Assembly (NCBI GenBank): GCA_027035985.1
Contig: JALVTI010000165.1
Coordinates: 1-17,127 of the forward strand
Length of the DNA: 17,127 nucleotides
Reading direction: 5' to 3'
Source: Aquificales bacterium
GTDB taxonomy: Bacteria; Aquificota; Aquificia; Aquificales; QOAS01
Part shown: positions 6,593 through 13,692 of the stretch, in pieces
Layout: each line of letters opens with the position of its first letter
Numbering within the stretch: position 1 is the stretch's first letter
Notes under the pieces: generated by a model
Seen by the model: only the letters and a program-made list of their open reading frames with translations
What the model was told of the DNA's origin: nothing
Databases searched by the model: none
Position numbers and translations under genes: made by a program

Positions 6593-7270
6593 TTAAACGA
6601 AGAGGGCGGAAGAGCTTCTGAAAATCGACAGAATACGGTCGAGGAGACCTTTTTTCTCCTCCTTGGGTTGTTCGGCTTCCCCTTTCCCCTCTTTGGGGGG
6701 TTTCTCCTCCCTTTTCTCCTCTTTGGGTTTCGGTTTTTCGAGGATTATCTCCTCTATGTGGTCGTCGAGGATGATAACCTCGTCGCAGACAGCCCTAAGG
6801 AGCGGGGAGCTGTTTCTCTTAAAGGTTGCGTTTATAACCCTCTTTCCCAAATCCTGAATGGTCTCGACGGTGTAGCAAAAGTCGCTGTCGCCGCTCACAA
6901 GTATGGCGGTGTCGTAGGCGTCTCTAAAGGCGAGCGCCAGCATATCGGTGGCGAGCATTATGTCGACCTCTTTCTCCAGCCACTCGCCGGTGGCGAGCTT
7001 GCGCAGATTTGCCATGCGGGGTTTAATCCCCATATTCTTAAGCTCGCCTATAAACTTCCTTTGGCGCATCAAACTGTCCCACTCGGGGGTGTCCTTTTCG
7101 ACATCCTCCACGCGGGGCATCGACGAGTAGTAATAAGCCCTCACCAGGTATTTACCATCCGAGAGGAAGGAAACCAACTTCGAGTAGTCTATCTTTATGT
7201 TTAAAGCCCTAATGGCGTGAAAGACGTTTGAACCGTCGATGAAAATAACAACCCGCTCCTTTACCAGCAT
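6593..7270 (-). CDS. NYN-domain (LabA/DUF88-like) putative ribonuclease with charged tail and C-terminal amphipathic helix
   Basis: The NYN/PIN-like domain is a predicted metal-dependent RNase fold. Numbering from the chosen start (225 aa), the acidic site residues are visible: VVIFIDGSN with D12 and N15, EVDIMLATDML with D103 and D109, and LVSGDSDF with D128 and D130. The domain ends near residue 172. A Lys/Glu/Pro-rich low-complexity tail follows (about 177-208), then a short amphipathic segment GLLDRILSIFR near the C-terminus. I chose the ATG at 7270 because GGAG lies 8 nt upstream. An in-frame ATG at 7288 has no Shine-Dalgarno. It sits directly upstream of yidC and downstream of the ParB-like gene. 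The RNA target is unknown. Membrane association through the terminal helix is only an inference. Confidence 0.88.
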   Translation of the reverse strand: MLVKERVVIFIDGSNVFHAIRALNIKIDYSKLVSFLSDGKYLVRAYYYSSMPRVEDVEKDTPEWDSLMRQRKFIGELKNMGIKPRMANLRKLATGEWLEKEVDIMLATDMLALAFRDAYDTAILVSGDSDFCYTVETIQDLGKRVINATFKRNSSPLLRAVCDEVIILDDHIEEIILEKPKPKEEKREEKPPKEGKGEAEQPKEEKKGLLDRILSIFRSSSALFV

Positions 7271-7327
7271 ATCTTTATCTCCGACCATTTGGTGTTTAGA
7301 AAGATAAACAGGATAACAGGAAGGGCA

Positions 7328-8122
7328 TTAAAGCAGTTCTCCCTCGCCGATACCCTCCTCCCCTATCTCCTCGAGGGCTTTCTTTACCTTTTCCAGGGCG
7401 GTGTAAAAGTCGTCCTCTATCTTCCTGACCCTTTTGCCGTAAACCCTTTGGACAGCCTTTCGGAGTAGTTCGGTCTTCATAAGGGCGTTTGTCATGCCGA
7501 GCTTTTCGTAAACCGCGTTTAGCACCTCACCGACTTCATAGACCTTTTTAGCCCTCCGCCTACGTTCCTCTGCGGCTTCCGAAAGGGGTAGGCTCAAAAA
7601 TTCGTCTATCTTTTTAAGCAAGTTTTCAAAAGCCCCTGCGGGGAATTTTTTGTTAATCTCCTCGAGTACAAAACCGAGCGTGATGTAGGAAGGCTCTTCG
7701 ATGTAGAAGGCGAGTTCGAGCTCCTCCATCTCGGGGTTTAGCTCCAAAAACTGCTTGTAGAGCCTGTAGGCTTGGGAAGCCTTTTCCCTTATGTTGGGCG
7801 GCTTTTCGGTGTTGAACTCCATAATGTTGAGGGCTAAATCTTTGGGGATAACGATGGACGGCAGTTCTTTAGCCCCGAGCATTTTAGCCGCCTCGAGGCG
7901 GTGCTGTCCATCTATTACGTAAAAACCCTCCTCTCCCTCCTCCCGGTAGACGATTATCGGGTGGAGGAAGCCGAGCTTCTCCATCGAGATGAAGAGCCTC
8001 TTTACGAGCAACTCCGACAAATCCCTCTGAAAGGGTGGAACTTTGAGTTCCCCTACTGGTATGAGGGCGAATTTAAGGGGTATCCCCTTAATGGGGTCGT
8101 TGTATTCCGCCAACACCTTCAT
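7328..8122 (-). CDS. stand-alone ParB/sulfiredoxin-like nuclease-domain protein
   Basis: The 264-residue protein has an N-terminal ParB-like domain (about residues 15-100): IPVGELKVPPFQRDL, an SMEKLGFLHPIIVY strand, then YVIDGQHRLEAAKMLGAKEL with PSIVI. The DGQHRLEA motif corresponds to ParB box II (G-E-R-R) but with Gln-His, as in ParB/Srx nuclease- or regulator-type proteins and not canonical Spo0J/ParB. The rest is all-helical and highly charged. I see no convincing DNA-binding HTH and no ParA partner, so a chromosome-partition role is not supported. No Shine-Dalgarno is present. The ATG is preceded by TTTAAT with only 5 intervening bases, suggesting a nearly leaderless mRNA. It is first in a probable ParB-like / NYN / yidC run. 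Its function is unknown. Confidence 0.8.
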   Translation of the reverse strand: MKVLAEYNDPIKGIPLKFALIPVGELKVPPFQRDLSELLVKRLFISMEKLGFLHPIIVYREEGEEGFYVIDGQHRLEAAKMLGAKELPSIVIPKDLALNIMEFNTEKPPNIREKASQAYRLYKQFLELNPEMEELELAFYIEEPSYITLGFVLEEINKKFPAGAFENLLKKIDEFLSLPLSEAAEERRRRAKKVYEVGEVLNAVYEKLGMTNALMKTELLRKAVQRVYGKRVRKIEDDFYTALEKVKKALEEIGEEGIGEGELL

Positions 8123-8127
8123 AGGTT

Positions 8128-8133
8128 ATTAAA
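8128..8133 (-). promoter_or_regulatory. candidate -10 element of a leaderless ParB-like mRNA
   Basis: Minus-strand TTTAAT lies 5 bases before the ATG at 8122. A TTTACG hexamer is 16 bases further upstream as a poor -35. With normal -10 spacing, transcription would begin at or within a base of the start codon. No Shine-Dalgarno competes with this reading. Confidence is low because the hexamer is AT-only. Confidence 0.35.
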
Positions 8134-8201
8134 TGTTGTTTGGGAAACCCGTAAAGAAACCTAAAAGGTTAAAAAATTTTCCCTTTAAAGGTGAACCGGG
8201 C

Positions 8202-8223
8202 GAAAGAAATCCCCTTGCGGGGA
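8202..8223 (-). terminator. hairpin terminator downstream of purD
   Basis: On the minus strand TCCCC-GCAA-GGGGA forms a 5-bp stem closed by a GNRA-type tetraloop and is followed by TTTCTTTC. It lies 8 nt after the purD stop codon. The stem is short but compact and correctly placed, so it probably ends the proA-purD transcript before the ParB-like gene. Confidence 0.5.
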
Positions 8224-8231
8224 AAAGAAAT

Positions 8232-9512
8232 TTATCCTCCCAAGTATTTGAAAGCCTTGTCCCCTATATCACGCCTGTATTGCATACCCTCGAAATGGAT
8301 TTTTTCCACGGCGTCGTAGGCACGCTCCTTAGCCTCCCTCAAGGCATTCCCCAAACCTACGACTGTCAAAACCCTACCGCCGGCGGTTACTATTTTGTCC
8401 CCTTCCCTCTTGGTGCCGGCGTGGAACACCACCACATCGGGGAGCCTTTCGACCTCCTCCAATCCGTAAATTACCTTTCCGGTTTCCGGCTTTTGGGGGT
8501 AACCCTTGGAGGCTAAAACCACACCCAAAGCCCATTTGGGGGAAACCTTCAATTCGACACCCCTAATGTTGCCCTCCAATATCTCCATCAGGTGTTCAAC
8601 CAGGTCGCTTTCGACCCTTGTAAGTATCGGCTGGGCTTCGGGGTCTCCCAAACGGACGTTGAACTCCAAAACTTTGGGGCCCTCCTTTGTAAGCATCAGA
8701 CCGGCGTATAGGAAACCCCTGTAGTGGATACCCTCCTCTGCCAAACCCTTCAAGGTGGGTTCTATAACCTCCTTTCTAATCCTCTCCTCGGTCTCCTTAT
8801 CTATAACCGGCGTGGGTGAGTAGGCTCCCATTCCCCCCGTGTTGGGACCCCTGTCACCCTCCAAGAGCCTCTTGTGGTCTTGCGAGGTGGGGAGGGGTAT
8901 GTAATCGGTGCCGTCCGCCATGACCATGTAGGAGGCTTCCTCACCCTCGAGGAACTCCTCGACGACCACCCGCTTGCCGGCTTCCCCGAGGATACCCTTA
9001 ACCATTAGGTCGTCCACAACCTTTAGGGCTTCCTCCTGCGACTGGCAGACAAAGGCGCCTTTACCCGCCGCCAGTCCGTCCGCCTTTACGACGACCCTCT
9101 CGCCGAGAGTTTTCACAAACTCCTTAGCCTCGTCGGGGTTTTCAAAGGTGCCGTAGCGGGCGGTGGGAACGCCGTATTTCTGCATAAAGTTTTTGGCGAA
9201 AACCTTGGAGGCTTCCAGCATAGCCCCCCTCTTGTCGGGACCGAATATTTTTAAACCCTCCCTTTGGAAGGCGTCCACTATTCCCCTTGCGAGGGGGTCT
9301 TCGGGACCCACTATTGTGAGGTCTATCCTCCCCTCCTTGGCGAACTTTACGAGGTTTTCTATATCGGTAGCCCCTATGGGGACATTTTTTCCAACTTTTT
9401 CCGTTCCGGCGTTTCCGGGAGCTATGTAAACCTCCTTAACCAGAGGGCTTTGGGCTACCTTCCAGGCGATTGCGTGTTCCCTTCCACCCTTTCCTACAAC
9501 GAGAACTTTCAT
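8232..9512 (-). CDS. purD: phosphoribosylamine-glycine ligase (GAR synthetase)
   Basis: PurD joins glycine to 5-phosphoribosylamine with ATP in de novo purine synthesis, in the cytoplasm. The 426 residues match the family. I see the N-terminal VLVVGKGGREHAIAWK, IVGPEDPLARGIVD, the ATP-grasp part with KADGLAAGKGAFV and VVEEFLEGEEASY, then TSQDHKRLLEGDRGPNTGGM with GAYSPTP, and the metal/ATP site EFNVRLGDPEAQPIL. The C-terminal lobe carries VVFHAGTK and GGRVLTVVGLG. Upstream there is no Shine-Dalgarno, just AT-rich sequence and two copies of AAGGGGGAAC. It follows proA by 38 bp on the same strand, and the two may be co-transcribed, although the pathways differ. Nothing suggests truncation or frameshift. 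Confidence 0.97.
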   Translation of the reverse strand: MKVLVVGKGGREHAIAWKVAQSPLVKEVYIAPGNAGTEKVGKNVPIGATDIENLVKFAKEGRIDLTIVGPEDPLARGIVDAFQREGLKIFGPDKRGAMLEASKVFAKNFMQKYGVPTARYGTFENPDEAKEFVKTLGERVVVKADGLAAGKGAFVCQSQEEALKVVDDLMVKGILGEAGKRVVVEEFLEGEEASYMVMADGTDYIPLPTSQDHKRLLEGDRGPNTGGMGAYSPTPVIDKETEERIRKEVIEPTLKGLAEEGIHYRGFLYAGLMLTKEGPKVLEFNVRLGDPEAQPILTRVESDLVEHLMEILEGNIRGVELKVSPKWALGVVLASKGYPQKPETGKVIYGLEEVERLPDVVVFHAGTKREGDKIVTAGGRVLTVVGLGNALREAKERAYDAVEKIHFEGMQYRRDIGDKAFKYLGG

Positions 9513-9529
9513 TTAAAGGGAAAAATTTT

Positions 9530-9551
9530 AAGGGGGAACGGAAGGGGGAAC
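9530..9551. repeat. tandem 10-bp repeat in the proA-purD gap
   Basis: AAGGGGGAAC occurs twice (9530-9539 and 9542-9551) with a 12-bp period, filling half of the gap between the proA stop and the purD start. It could be a small protein-binding site upstream of purD or simple slippage. Nothing else in the sequence decides between these. Confidence 0.4.
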
Positions 9552-10882
9552 TAAATTTCCCTTTTCCACTCCTCGGGGACACCGAAGTTATCCCTTATGT
9601 GTCCCTCTCCCAAGACCACATACTTGGGAATGGTCAAGTCCTCGAGACCCATGGGACCCCTGACGTGGAGCTTGTCGGTCGATATACCCATCTCCGCGCC
9701 CAATCCGAATTCGTTTCCGTCGGTGAAACGGGTCGAGGCATTCGCGTAGACGGCGGCGCTGTCAACCGTTTCGAGGAATTTCTTAACGTTGGTGTAGTTT
9801 TCGCTCACTATTCCGTCGGAGTGCTTCGAGCCGTATTTCTCTATAAAGGCTATAGCCTCGTCGAGATTGTCCACTATTTTCACCGCCAGTATGAGGTCGA
9901 GAAACTCCTCGTAATAGTCCTCCTCGGTAGCCTCCTTAACTACAGCCCCTTCGGGGAGTTTGGCATTTTTTAAAATTTCCATCGAAGGTTTATCGACCCT
10001 AAGCTCGACCCCCGCCTTGGCGAGGAAGTAAGCCATCTTCGGCAGGAATTCCTCCGCTATATCTCTGTGGACTACCAAGTTCTCTATGGCGTTGCAGACC
10101 GAGGGGCGCTGAACCTTGGCGTTGAAAACGATATCGTAAGCCTTCTCCAGGTCGGCGTATTTGTCGACGTAAATGGTGCAAACCCCTTTGTAGTGCTTTA
10201 TCACCGGAACGCGGGCGTTCTCCGAGACAGCCCTTATGAGACTTTCACCCCCACGGGGAATTGCGACATCTATCAATCCCTCCATTTTGAGGAGTTCCCA
10301 AACCAGACGCCTGTCGGGGTTGTCTATGTATTGGATTGCCTCCTCGGGGAAACCGGTTTCCCTCGCCGCCTCCTTGAGTATCTCGACCAGGAGTTTGTTC
10401 GAGTGGAGCGCCTCCTTTCCCCCCCTCAAAATTATGGCGTTGGAGGTCTTCATGCAGAGCGACGCCGCCTCGACTGTAACGTTGGGACGGCTCTCGTAGA
10501 TTATCAGAATGAGACCGAGGGGGACGCGCATCTTTCCGATTTTCAGCCCGTCGGGGCGGGTCCACATTTTGTCTATCCTTCCGACCGGGTCTTCGAGCGC
10601 CGCCACGTCGCGCAAGACCTTTATCATTCCGTCGATACGCTTGTCGTTCAGAAGAAGCCTGTCAATCATAGCCTTGGAGAGACCCATCTCTTTGGCGGTC
10701 TCTATATCCTTTCGGTTCTCCTCTTTAATCCTATCCCTGTAGTGGTTTATAAGCTCCGCCGCCCTTAGGAGGGTTTTATTCTTTATATCCGTTTTGAGGT
10801 TGGAGAGTTCCCTCAAAGTGGAACGGGCTTTTAAAACCTTATCCATTAGGTAGTCTTTGAGCTTCTTTTCCAGTTCCGCCAT
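9551..10882 (-). CDS. proA: glutamate-5-semialdehyde dehydrogenase (gamma-glutamyl phosphate reductase)
   Basis: ProA reduces gamma-glutamyl phosphate to glutamate-5-semialdehyde with NADPH, the second step of proline synthesis. The protein has 443 residues and an aldehyde-dehydrogenase fold. I see the PVGRIDKMWTRPDGLKIGKM block, PLGLILIIYESRPNVTVEAA near 121-140, NAIILRGGKEA, the GGESLIRAVSENARVPVIKH stretch, the catalytic Cys263 in QRPSVCNAIE, and the C-terminal NASTRFTDGNEFGLGAEMGI. It is slightly longer than the E. coli enzyme at the N-terminus. No Shine-Dalgarno precedes the ATG; a TTTAAA hexamer is 11 nt upstream. It diverges from yjfB across 63 bp and leads the proA-purD pair. No proB is visible in the window. 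Confidence 0.97.
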   Translation of the reverse strand: MAELEKKLKDYLMDKVLKARSTLRELSNLKTDIKNKTLLRAAELINHYRDRIKEENRKDIETAKEMGLSKAMIDRLLLNDKRIDGMIKVLRDVAALEDPVGRIDKMWTRPDGLKIGKMRVPLGLILIIYESRPNVTVEAASLCMKTSNAIILRGGKEALHSNKLLVEILKEAARETGFPEEAIQYIDNPDRRLVWELLKMEGLIDVAIPRGGESLIRAVSENARVPVIKHYKGVCTIYVDKYADLEKAYDIVFNAKVQRPSVCNAIENLVVHRDIAEEFLPKMAYFLAKAGVELRVDKPSMEILKNAKLPEGAVVKEATEEDYYEEFLDLILAVKIVDNLDEAIAFIEKYGSKHSDGIVSENYTNVKKFLETVDSAAVYANASTRFTDGNEFGLGAEMGISTDKLHVRGPMGLEDLTIPKYVVLGEGHIRDNFGVPEEWKREI

Positions 10883-10907
10883 AGGGAGAAAAGTTTAAAT
10901 TTGCCCG

Positions 10908-10925
10908 TTGAAAGGGAAAGTTCAA
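10908..10925. repeat. TTGAA-N8-TTCAA dyad in the divergent proA/yjfB region
   Basis: Arms TTGAA (10908-10912) and TTCAA (10921-10925) lie near the middle of the 63-bp region between divergently oriented starts. Such a position suits an operator, but 5-bp arms are short. Candidate -10 hexamers flank it on both sides: TTTAAA at 10894-10899 (for proA) and TAATAC at 10935-10940 (for yjfB). Confidence 0.25.
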
Positions 10926-10945
10926 ATGGTAAATTAATACTTTTG

Positions 10946-11146
10946 ATGGATATAGTAGGAATTGCTCAAACGACGAACGGTTGGGAAATGGCTAAACTCC
11001 AGCAAGAGGTTGGAGTTAAAGTTCTTAAGAAAACTTTGGATTTCAACAATTCCCTTGCAATGCAACTAATTCAAGAACTATCCCAAACTACAGCTATAAA
11101 CAACAATCCTTCCAACACCGGACAACTTATCGATATTAGGGTCTAA
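10946..11146 (+). CDS. YjfB-family putative motility protein
   Basis: This 66-residue protein begins MDIVGIAQTTNGWEMAKLQQ, continues VGVKVLKKTLDFNNSLAMQL, and ends NTGQLIDIRV. It matches the small YjfB-type motility family in pattern: an MDI start, a central Gln/Val/Lys-rich helix with VxVLKKxLD, and the terminal G-x-x-IDI(R/K)V. The family is linked to motility from regulon context, but its molecular role is unknown. An in-frame TTG at 10901 would add 15 residues and has no support. I chose the ATG because family members start MDI. There is no Shine-Dalgarno; TAATAC ends 5 bases before the ATG. It is followed by the flavoprotein gene after 24 bp. No flagellar genes are in the window. Confidence 0.82.
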   Translation: MDIVGIAQTTNGWEMAKLQQEVGVKVLKKTLDFNNSLAMQLIQELSQTTAINNNPSNTGQLIDIRV

Positions 11147-11170
11147 CTTTTTCTCCTTAAGCTATTTTTT

Positions 11171-12523
11171 ATGGAATTCGACCTCGCGATTATCGGGTGC
11201 GGAAGCGCCGGCGTAGAGGCGGCTAAGGAGGCTTTAAAGCCCCGAAAAAAGGTTATTTGCATCGAGCGTTCCCCCGAGTGGATAGGTGGAACTTGCCTCA
11301 ACAAGGGGTGCGTTCCCACCAAGCACCTCCGCGAGGGTGCATACCTCACCGAAAAACTCCAATCGGCGGACTTTTACGGCATATCCTCCCCTTTGAGGGG
11401 TACGGATATCCTTTCCTCCATAAAGGGGGCAAAGGAGGGGGTAATAAAACCAGTAAGGGAGGCAACCTATAAGTTCCTGTCCTCCAAAGGTGTCAAATTT
11501 CTCTTTTCCCAAAATGCGGTCTTTAAAGACAAAAATACCCTTTTGGTGGACGAGAAACCGGTAAGGGCTAAGTATTTCCTGATAGCGACCGGCTCCTCCC
11601 CCTCGTCGGTGCCGAATGTGGTTCCCGACGGGGAATTCGTCCTCGATACCGACGGCTTTTGGAATATAGAAGCCGCTCCGCGGAAGGTTTTGATAGTGGG
11701 GGGCGGCGTCTCGGGGGTGGAGTTCGCCTACATACTCAAGCGCTACGGCGCCGAGGAGGTTCATATTGTCGAACTCCAAAAGGGTTTGCTCCCCTCCGTT
11801 AAAAACCTCTCCCCCGACGTGGTAAAGCGGCTCGAAAGGAAACTCAAGGCGGAGGGGATAAAAATCTACCTCCAAACGGTGGTGGAAGACATAGACCCCT
11901 CCAAGAGGAGGGTAAGACTCTCAAACGGACTCCTTTTGGAGGAAATCGATTTTGTCCTCCTCACGGTGGGGAGGAAGCCGAACACCTCCAACCTCGGTTT
12001 GGAAAAGATAGGGGTAAAGCTCACACCGAGGGGTTATATAGAGGTTGACAAAACCTATCGGAGTTCGGTTGAAAATATCTTTGCGGTCGGCGACGTGATA
12101 GAGACGCCGGCGCTGGCGCACGTGGCTAAGGCGGAGGCTCGCCTTGCGGTTCGGAATATCTTTCTAAAGACCTCCGATAGTCTCGATTACTCGAAAGTCC
12201 CCTCGGTGGTATATTCCGCTTACGAACTCGGTTCCTTCGGTTGGGGCGAGGGGGAGCTAAAGGAGAGGAAAATCCCCTACGCGGTGAAGATGGCTTCCTT
12301 CCGCTCGGTGGCGAAAGCTCTCTCCGAAGGCGAGGAGGGTCTTATAAAGGTTTTCATCTCGCCCGAGGGGGAGATATTGGGGGCTAACGTTTTGAGCAGA
12401 AAGCACACCGATAGCCTCCTGCACCTCCTGCTCCTCGCAAAGGATGGGGGTTTGAAGATAGACCGACTGAGGGAGTTTGTGTTCGCCCACCCCACGGTGG
12501 AAGAGGTTTTGGAAATTCTTTAA
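11171..12523 (+). CDS. dihydrolipoamide dehydrogenase-like FAD/NAD(P) disulfide oxidoreductase
   Basis: This is a class I pyridine-nucleotide disulfide oxidoreductase of 450 residues, a soluble flavoprotein. The N-terminal FAD site is FDLAIIGCGSAGVEAA. The redox pair Cys42/Cys47 is in GGTCLNKGCVPTKH. The NAD(P) site is KVLIVGGGVSGVEFAYIL near 173-190, the second FAD motif is NIFAVGDVIETPALAHVAKA, and the dimer-interface motif HPTVEEVLEIL ends the protein with H440 and E445 spaced as in lipoamide dehydrogenases. Substrate is uncertain: dihydrolipoamide is the most likely, while mercuric or other disulfide reductases share these motifs. No lipoyl E2, E1 or glycine-cleavage genes are adjacent. 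The GC-rich codon use matches the housekeeping genes and not the AT-rich genes on either side. No clear Shine-Dalgarno is present. Confidence 0.88.
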   Translation: MEFDLAIIGCGSAGVEAAKEALKPRKKVICIERSPEWIGGTCLNKGCVPTKHLREGAYLTEKLQSADFYGISSPLRGTDILSSIKGAKEGVIKPVREATYKFLSSKGVKFLFSQNAVFKDKNTLLVDEKPVRAKYFLIATGSSPSSVPNVVPDGEFVLDTDGFWNIEAAPRKVLIVGGGVSGVEFAYILKRYGAEEVHIVELQKGLLPSVKNLSPDVVKRLERKLKAEGIKIYLQTVVEDIDPSKRRVRLSNGLLLEEIDFVLLTVGRKPNTSNLGLEKIGVKLTPRGYIEVDKTYRSSVENIFAVGDVIETPALAHVAKAEARLAVRNIFLKTSDSLDYSKVPSVVYSAYELGSFGWGEGELKERKIPYAVKMASFRSVAKALSEGEEGLIKVFISPEGEILGANVLSRKHTDSLLHLLLLAKDGGLKIDRLREFVFAHPTVEEVLEIL

Positions 12524-12549
12524 AAGTGATAAAAGTTAGCAAAAACAAT

Positions 12550-12558
12550 TGCTATTAT
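12550..12558 (+). promoter_or_regulatory. extended -10 promoter for the FIST gene
   Basis: TG-C-TATTAT is an extended -10 element located 12 bases before the FIST ATG at 12571. No convincing -35 is present at 16-18 bp, which extended -10 promoters do not strictly need. The predicted leader would be only about 5-6 nt. It starts a transcript separate from the flavoprotein gene, whose stop is 47 bp upstream of the ATG. Confidence 0.4.
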
Positions 12559-12570
12559 AGGTAAATAGCC

Positions 12571-13680
12571 ATGCTCACCAATATTCTTTTTTCCGATTCG
12601 AAAACCCCTTATAGGGATATTCAACATCTCGCCCACCTTATAGAGGGTAATAAGATTTTCAAGAACTACGATTTAGCCCTCTTTATCCTGCCTACCTACT
12701 ACAATTTCGAAGTTGCCAAAAATTTTTTAAATAAATTCTTTGGGGAAAAACCTTTTATAGCCTTTTACAGTACTTTTGTAGGTTCAAACAACTTCTTTAC
12801 AACCGAGGGATTGGTTGGTTTATTCCTAAAAGGGGAGAAAAAACCCCTTACTTACTCAATAAATGTATTCGATAACCTACTTTCTTTAGAAAATTTCTTG
12901 GAATCCCATCCCGAAGCAGCTCATTTAATCTTCATACCATACCCCTTTAGAAGATTTGCAGAAAATTTCAATTACTTTAAGGAAATAACCGTTAAAGAAA
13001 CACCCGTAAGCGGTTTAATCACGGGTGGAATGGACTATAACGGAATTTATCCGGTAATAGTCAACGATAGCGTTGTAAACGATGGAAGCGTCGCCGTTTT
13101 GAGTTTAGAAGAGGGTAAAGCTTGTCTGAGAAGTACTATCAACTTTAAAAAGTTGGGTCCCCCTTTCTCCTTTACCGCCTCCAAGGGATACCTCATGGAA
13201 ACGGTCGATGACCAACCGGCGGTCGAATTTTTTAGAACAATTTTGAACAAATTCGGAATGGATGTTTTAAAAGCCGATTACCTAACCGGTTTTCCGATGT
13301 TGATAAAAAATCAGGAAGAAGAAGTTGAATTCAACAAGTTAATACGTTTTCCAAAAGAGGAGGAAGAAGGAAATATAGCCTTTTGGGCTAACCTTCCAAC
13401 AAGAGGATTTTTTCACTTTACCTACCTTTTATCGGACAGGTCAAAAATAAAAAATATCCTGAAAAAGCACTGCGATTTGTATCCCGTAGCGGATTTGGGG
13501 TTATTTTTCCTCTGCGTGGGTAAATCCATTTTTCTAAACCTCGAAGAGGAACTTAAATTTCTCCGAAAAAGGTTGCAATTTCCCTTCCTCGTAGTGGGTT
13601 CTTACGGAGAACTTTGCACCTATAGAAACAGATTGTGGATTTTAAACGGCTCTACAACTTTCGTTCTCATCAAAACCTAA
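12571..13680 (+). CDS. FIST-domain sensory protein
   Basis: The 369 residues show the FIST_N plus FIST_C architecture, a cytoplasmic small-ligand-sensing module often joined to GGDEF/EAL or chemoreceptor outputs. Visible parts: strands DLALFILPTYYN, a PFIAFYSTFVGS segment, PVSGLITGGMDYNG near 145-160 and DGSVAVLSLEEG, which fit FIST_N. Then come KGYLMETVDDQPAVEFFRTI, VADLGLFFLCVGKS and the closing FPFLVVGSYGELCT followed by LWILNGSTTFVLI, which resembles the FIST_C ending (G-x-x-S-x-GE, then hydrophobic strand). There are no membrane helices. The ligand is unknown. The TAA stop is followed after 12 nt, in the same frame, by the EAL protein, so the two may derive from one fused polypeptide. 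The DNA is much richer in A/T than lpd or purD. Confidence 0.8.
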   Translation: MLTNILFSDSKTPYRDIQHLAHLIEGNKIFKNYDLALFILPTYYNFEVAKNFLNKFFGEKPFIAFYSTFVGSNNFFTTEGLVGLFLKGEKKPLTYSINVFDNLLSLENFLESHPEAAHLIFIPYPFRRFAENFNYFKEITVKETPVSGLITGGMDYNGIYPVIVNDSVVNDGSVAVLSLEEGKACLRSTINFKKLGPPFSFTASKGYLMETVDDQPAVEFFRTILNKFGMDVLKADYLTGFPMLIKNQEEEVEFNKLIRFPKEEEEGNIAFWANLPTRGFFHFTYLLSDRSKIKNILKKHCDLYPVADLGLFFLCVGKSIFLNLEEELKFLRKRLQFPFLVVGSYGELCTYRNRLWILNGSTTFVLIKT

Positions 13681-13692
13681 GAGGGTGGGACT

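Noticed and set aside
6329..7204. 291-codon plus-strand open frame antisense to yidC and the NYN gene
   Set aside because: It crosses two well-supported genes on the other strand, has low-complexity Gly/Leu/Phe/Val-rich sequence typical of antisense translation of these codons, and has no family resemblance.
7271..7288. ATG at 7288 as start of the NYN gene
   Set aside because: No SD precedes it, whereas GGAG lies 8 nt before the ATG at 7270, and the six extra residues are not part of the domain.
7328..8122. Canonical chromosome-partition ParB with parS sites near an origin
   Set aside because: The box II motif is GQHR-type, I see no HTH, no ParA gene is nearby, and I did not see a parS-like TGTTTCACGTGAAACA palindrome in the window.
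10067..10768. 233-codon plus-strand open frame inside proA
   Set aside because: It lies wholly antisense to a full-length conserved ProA, with no independent start signal or recognisable motif.
10901..10945. TTG at 10901 as start of the yjfB gene
   Set aside because: It would add 15 residues absent from the family, which begins MDI, and would overlap the candidate promoter.
11234..11875. 213-codon minus-strand open frame inside the flavoprotein gene
   Set aside because: It is antisense to the conserved FAD and disulfide motifs of the dehydrogenase-like gene and shows no family features.
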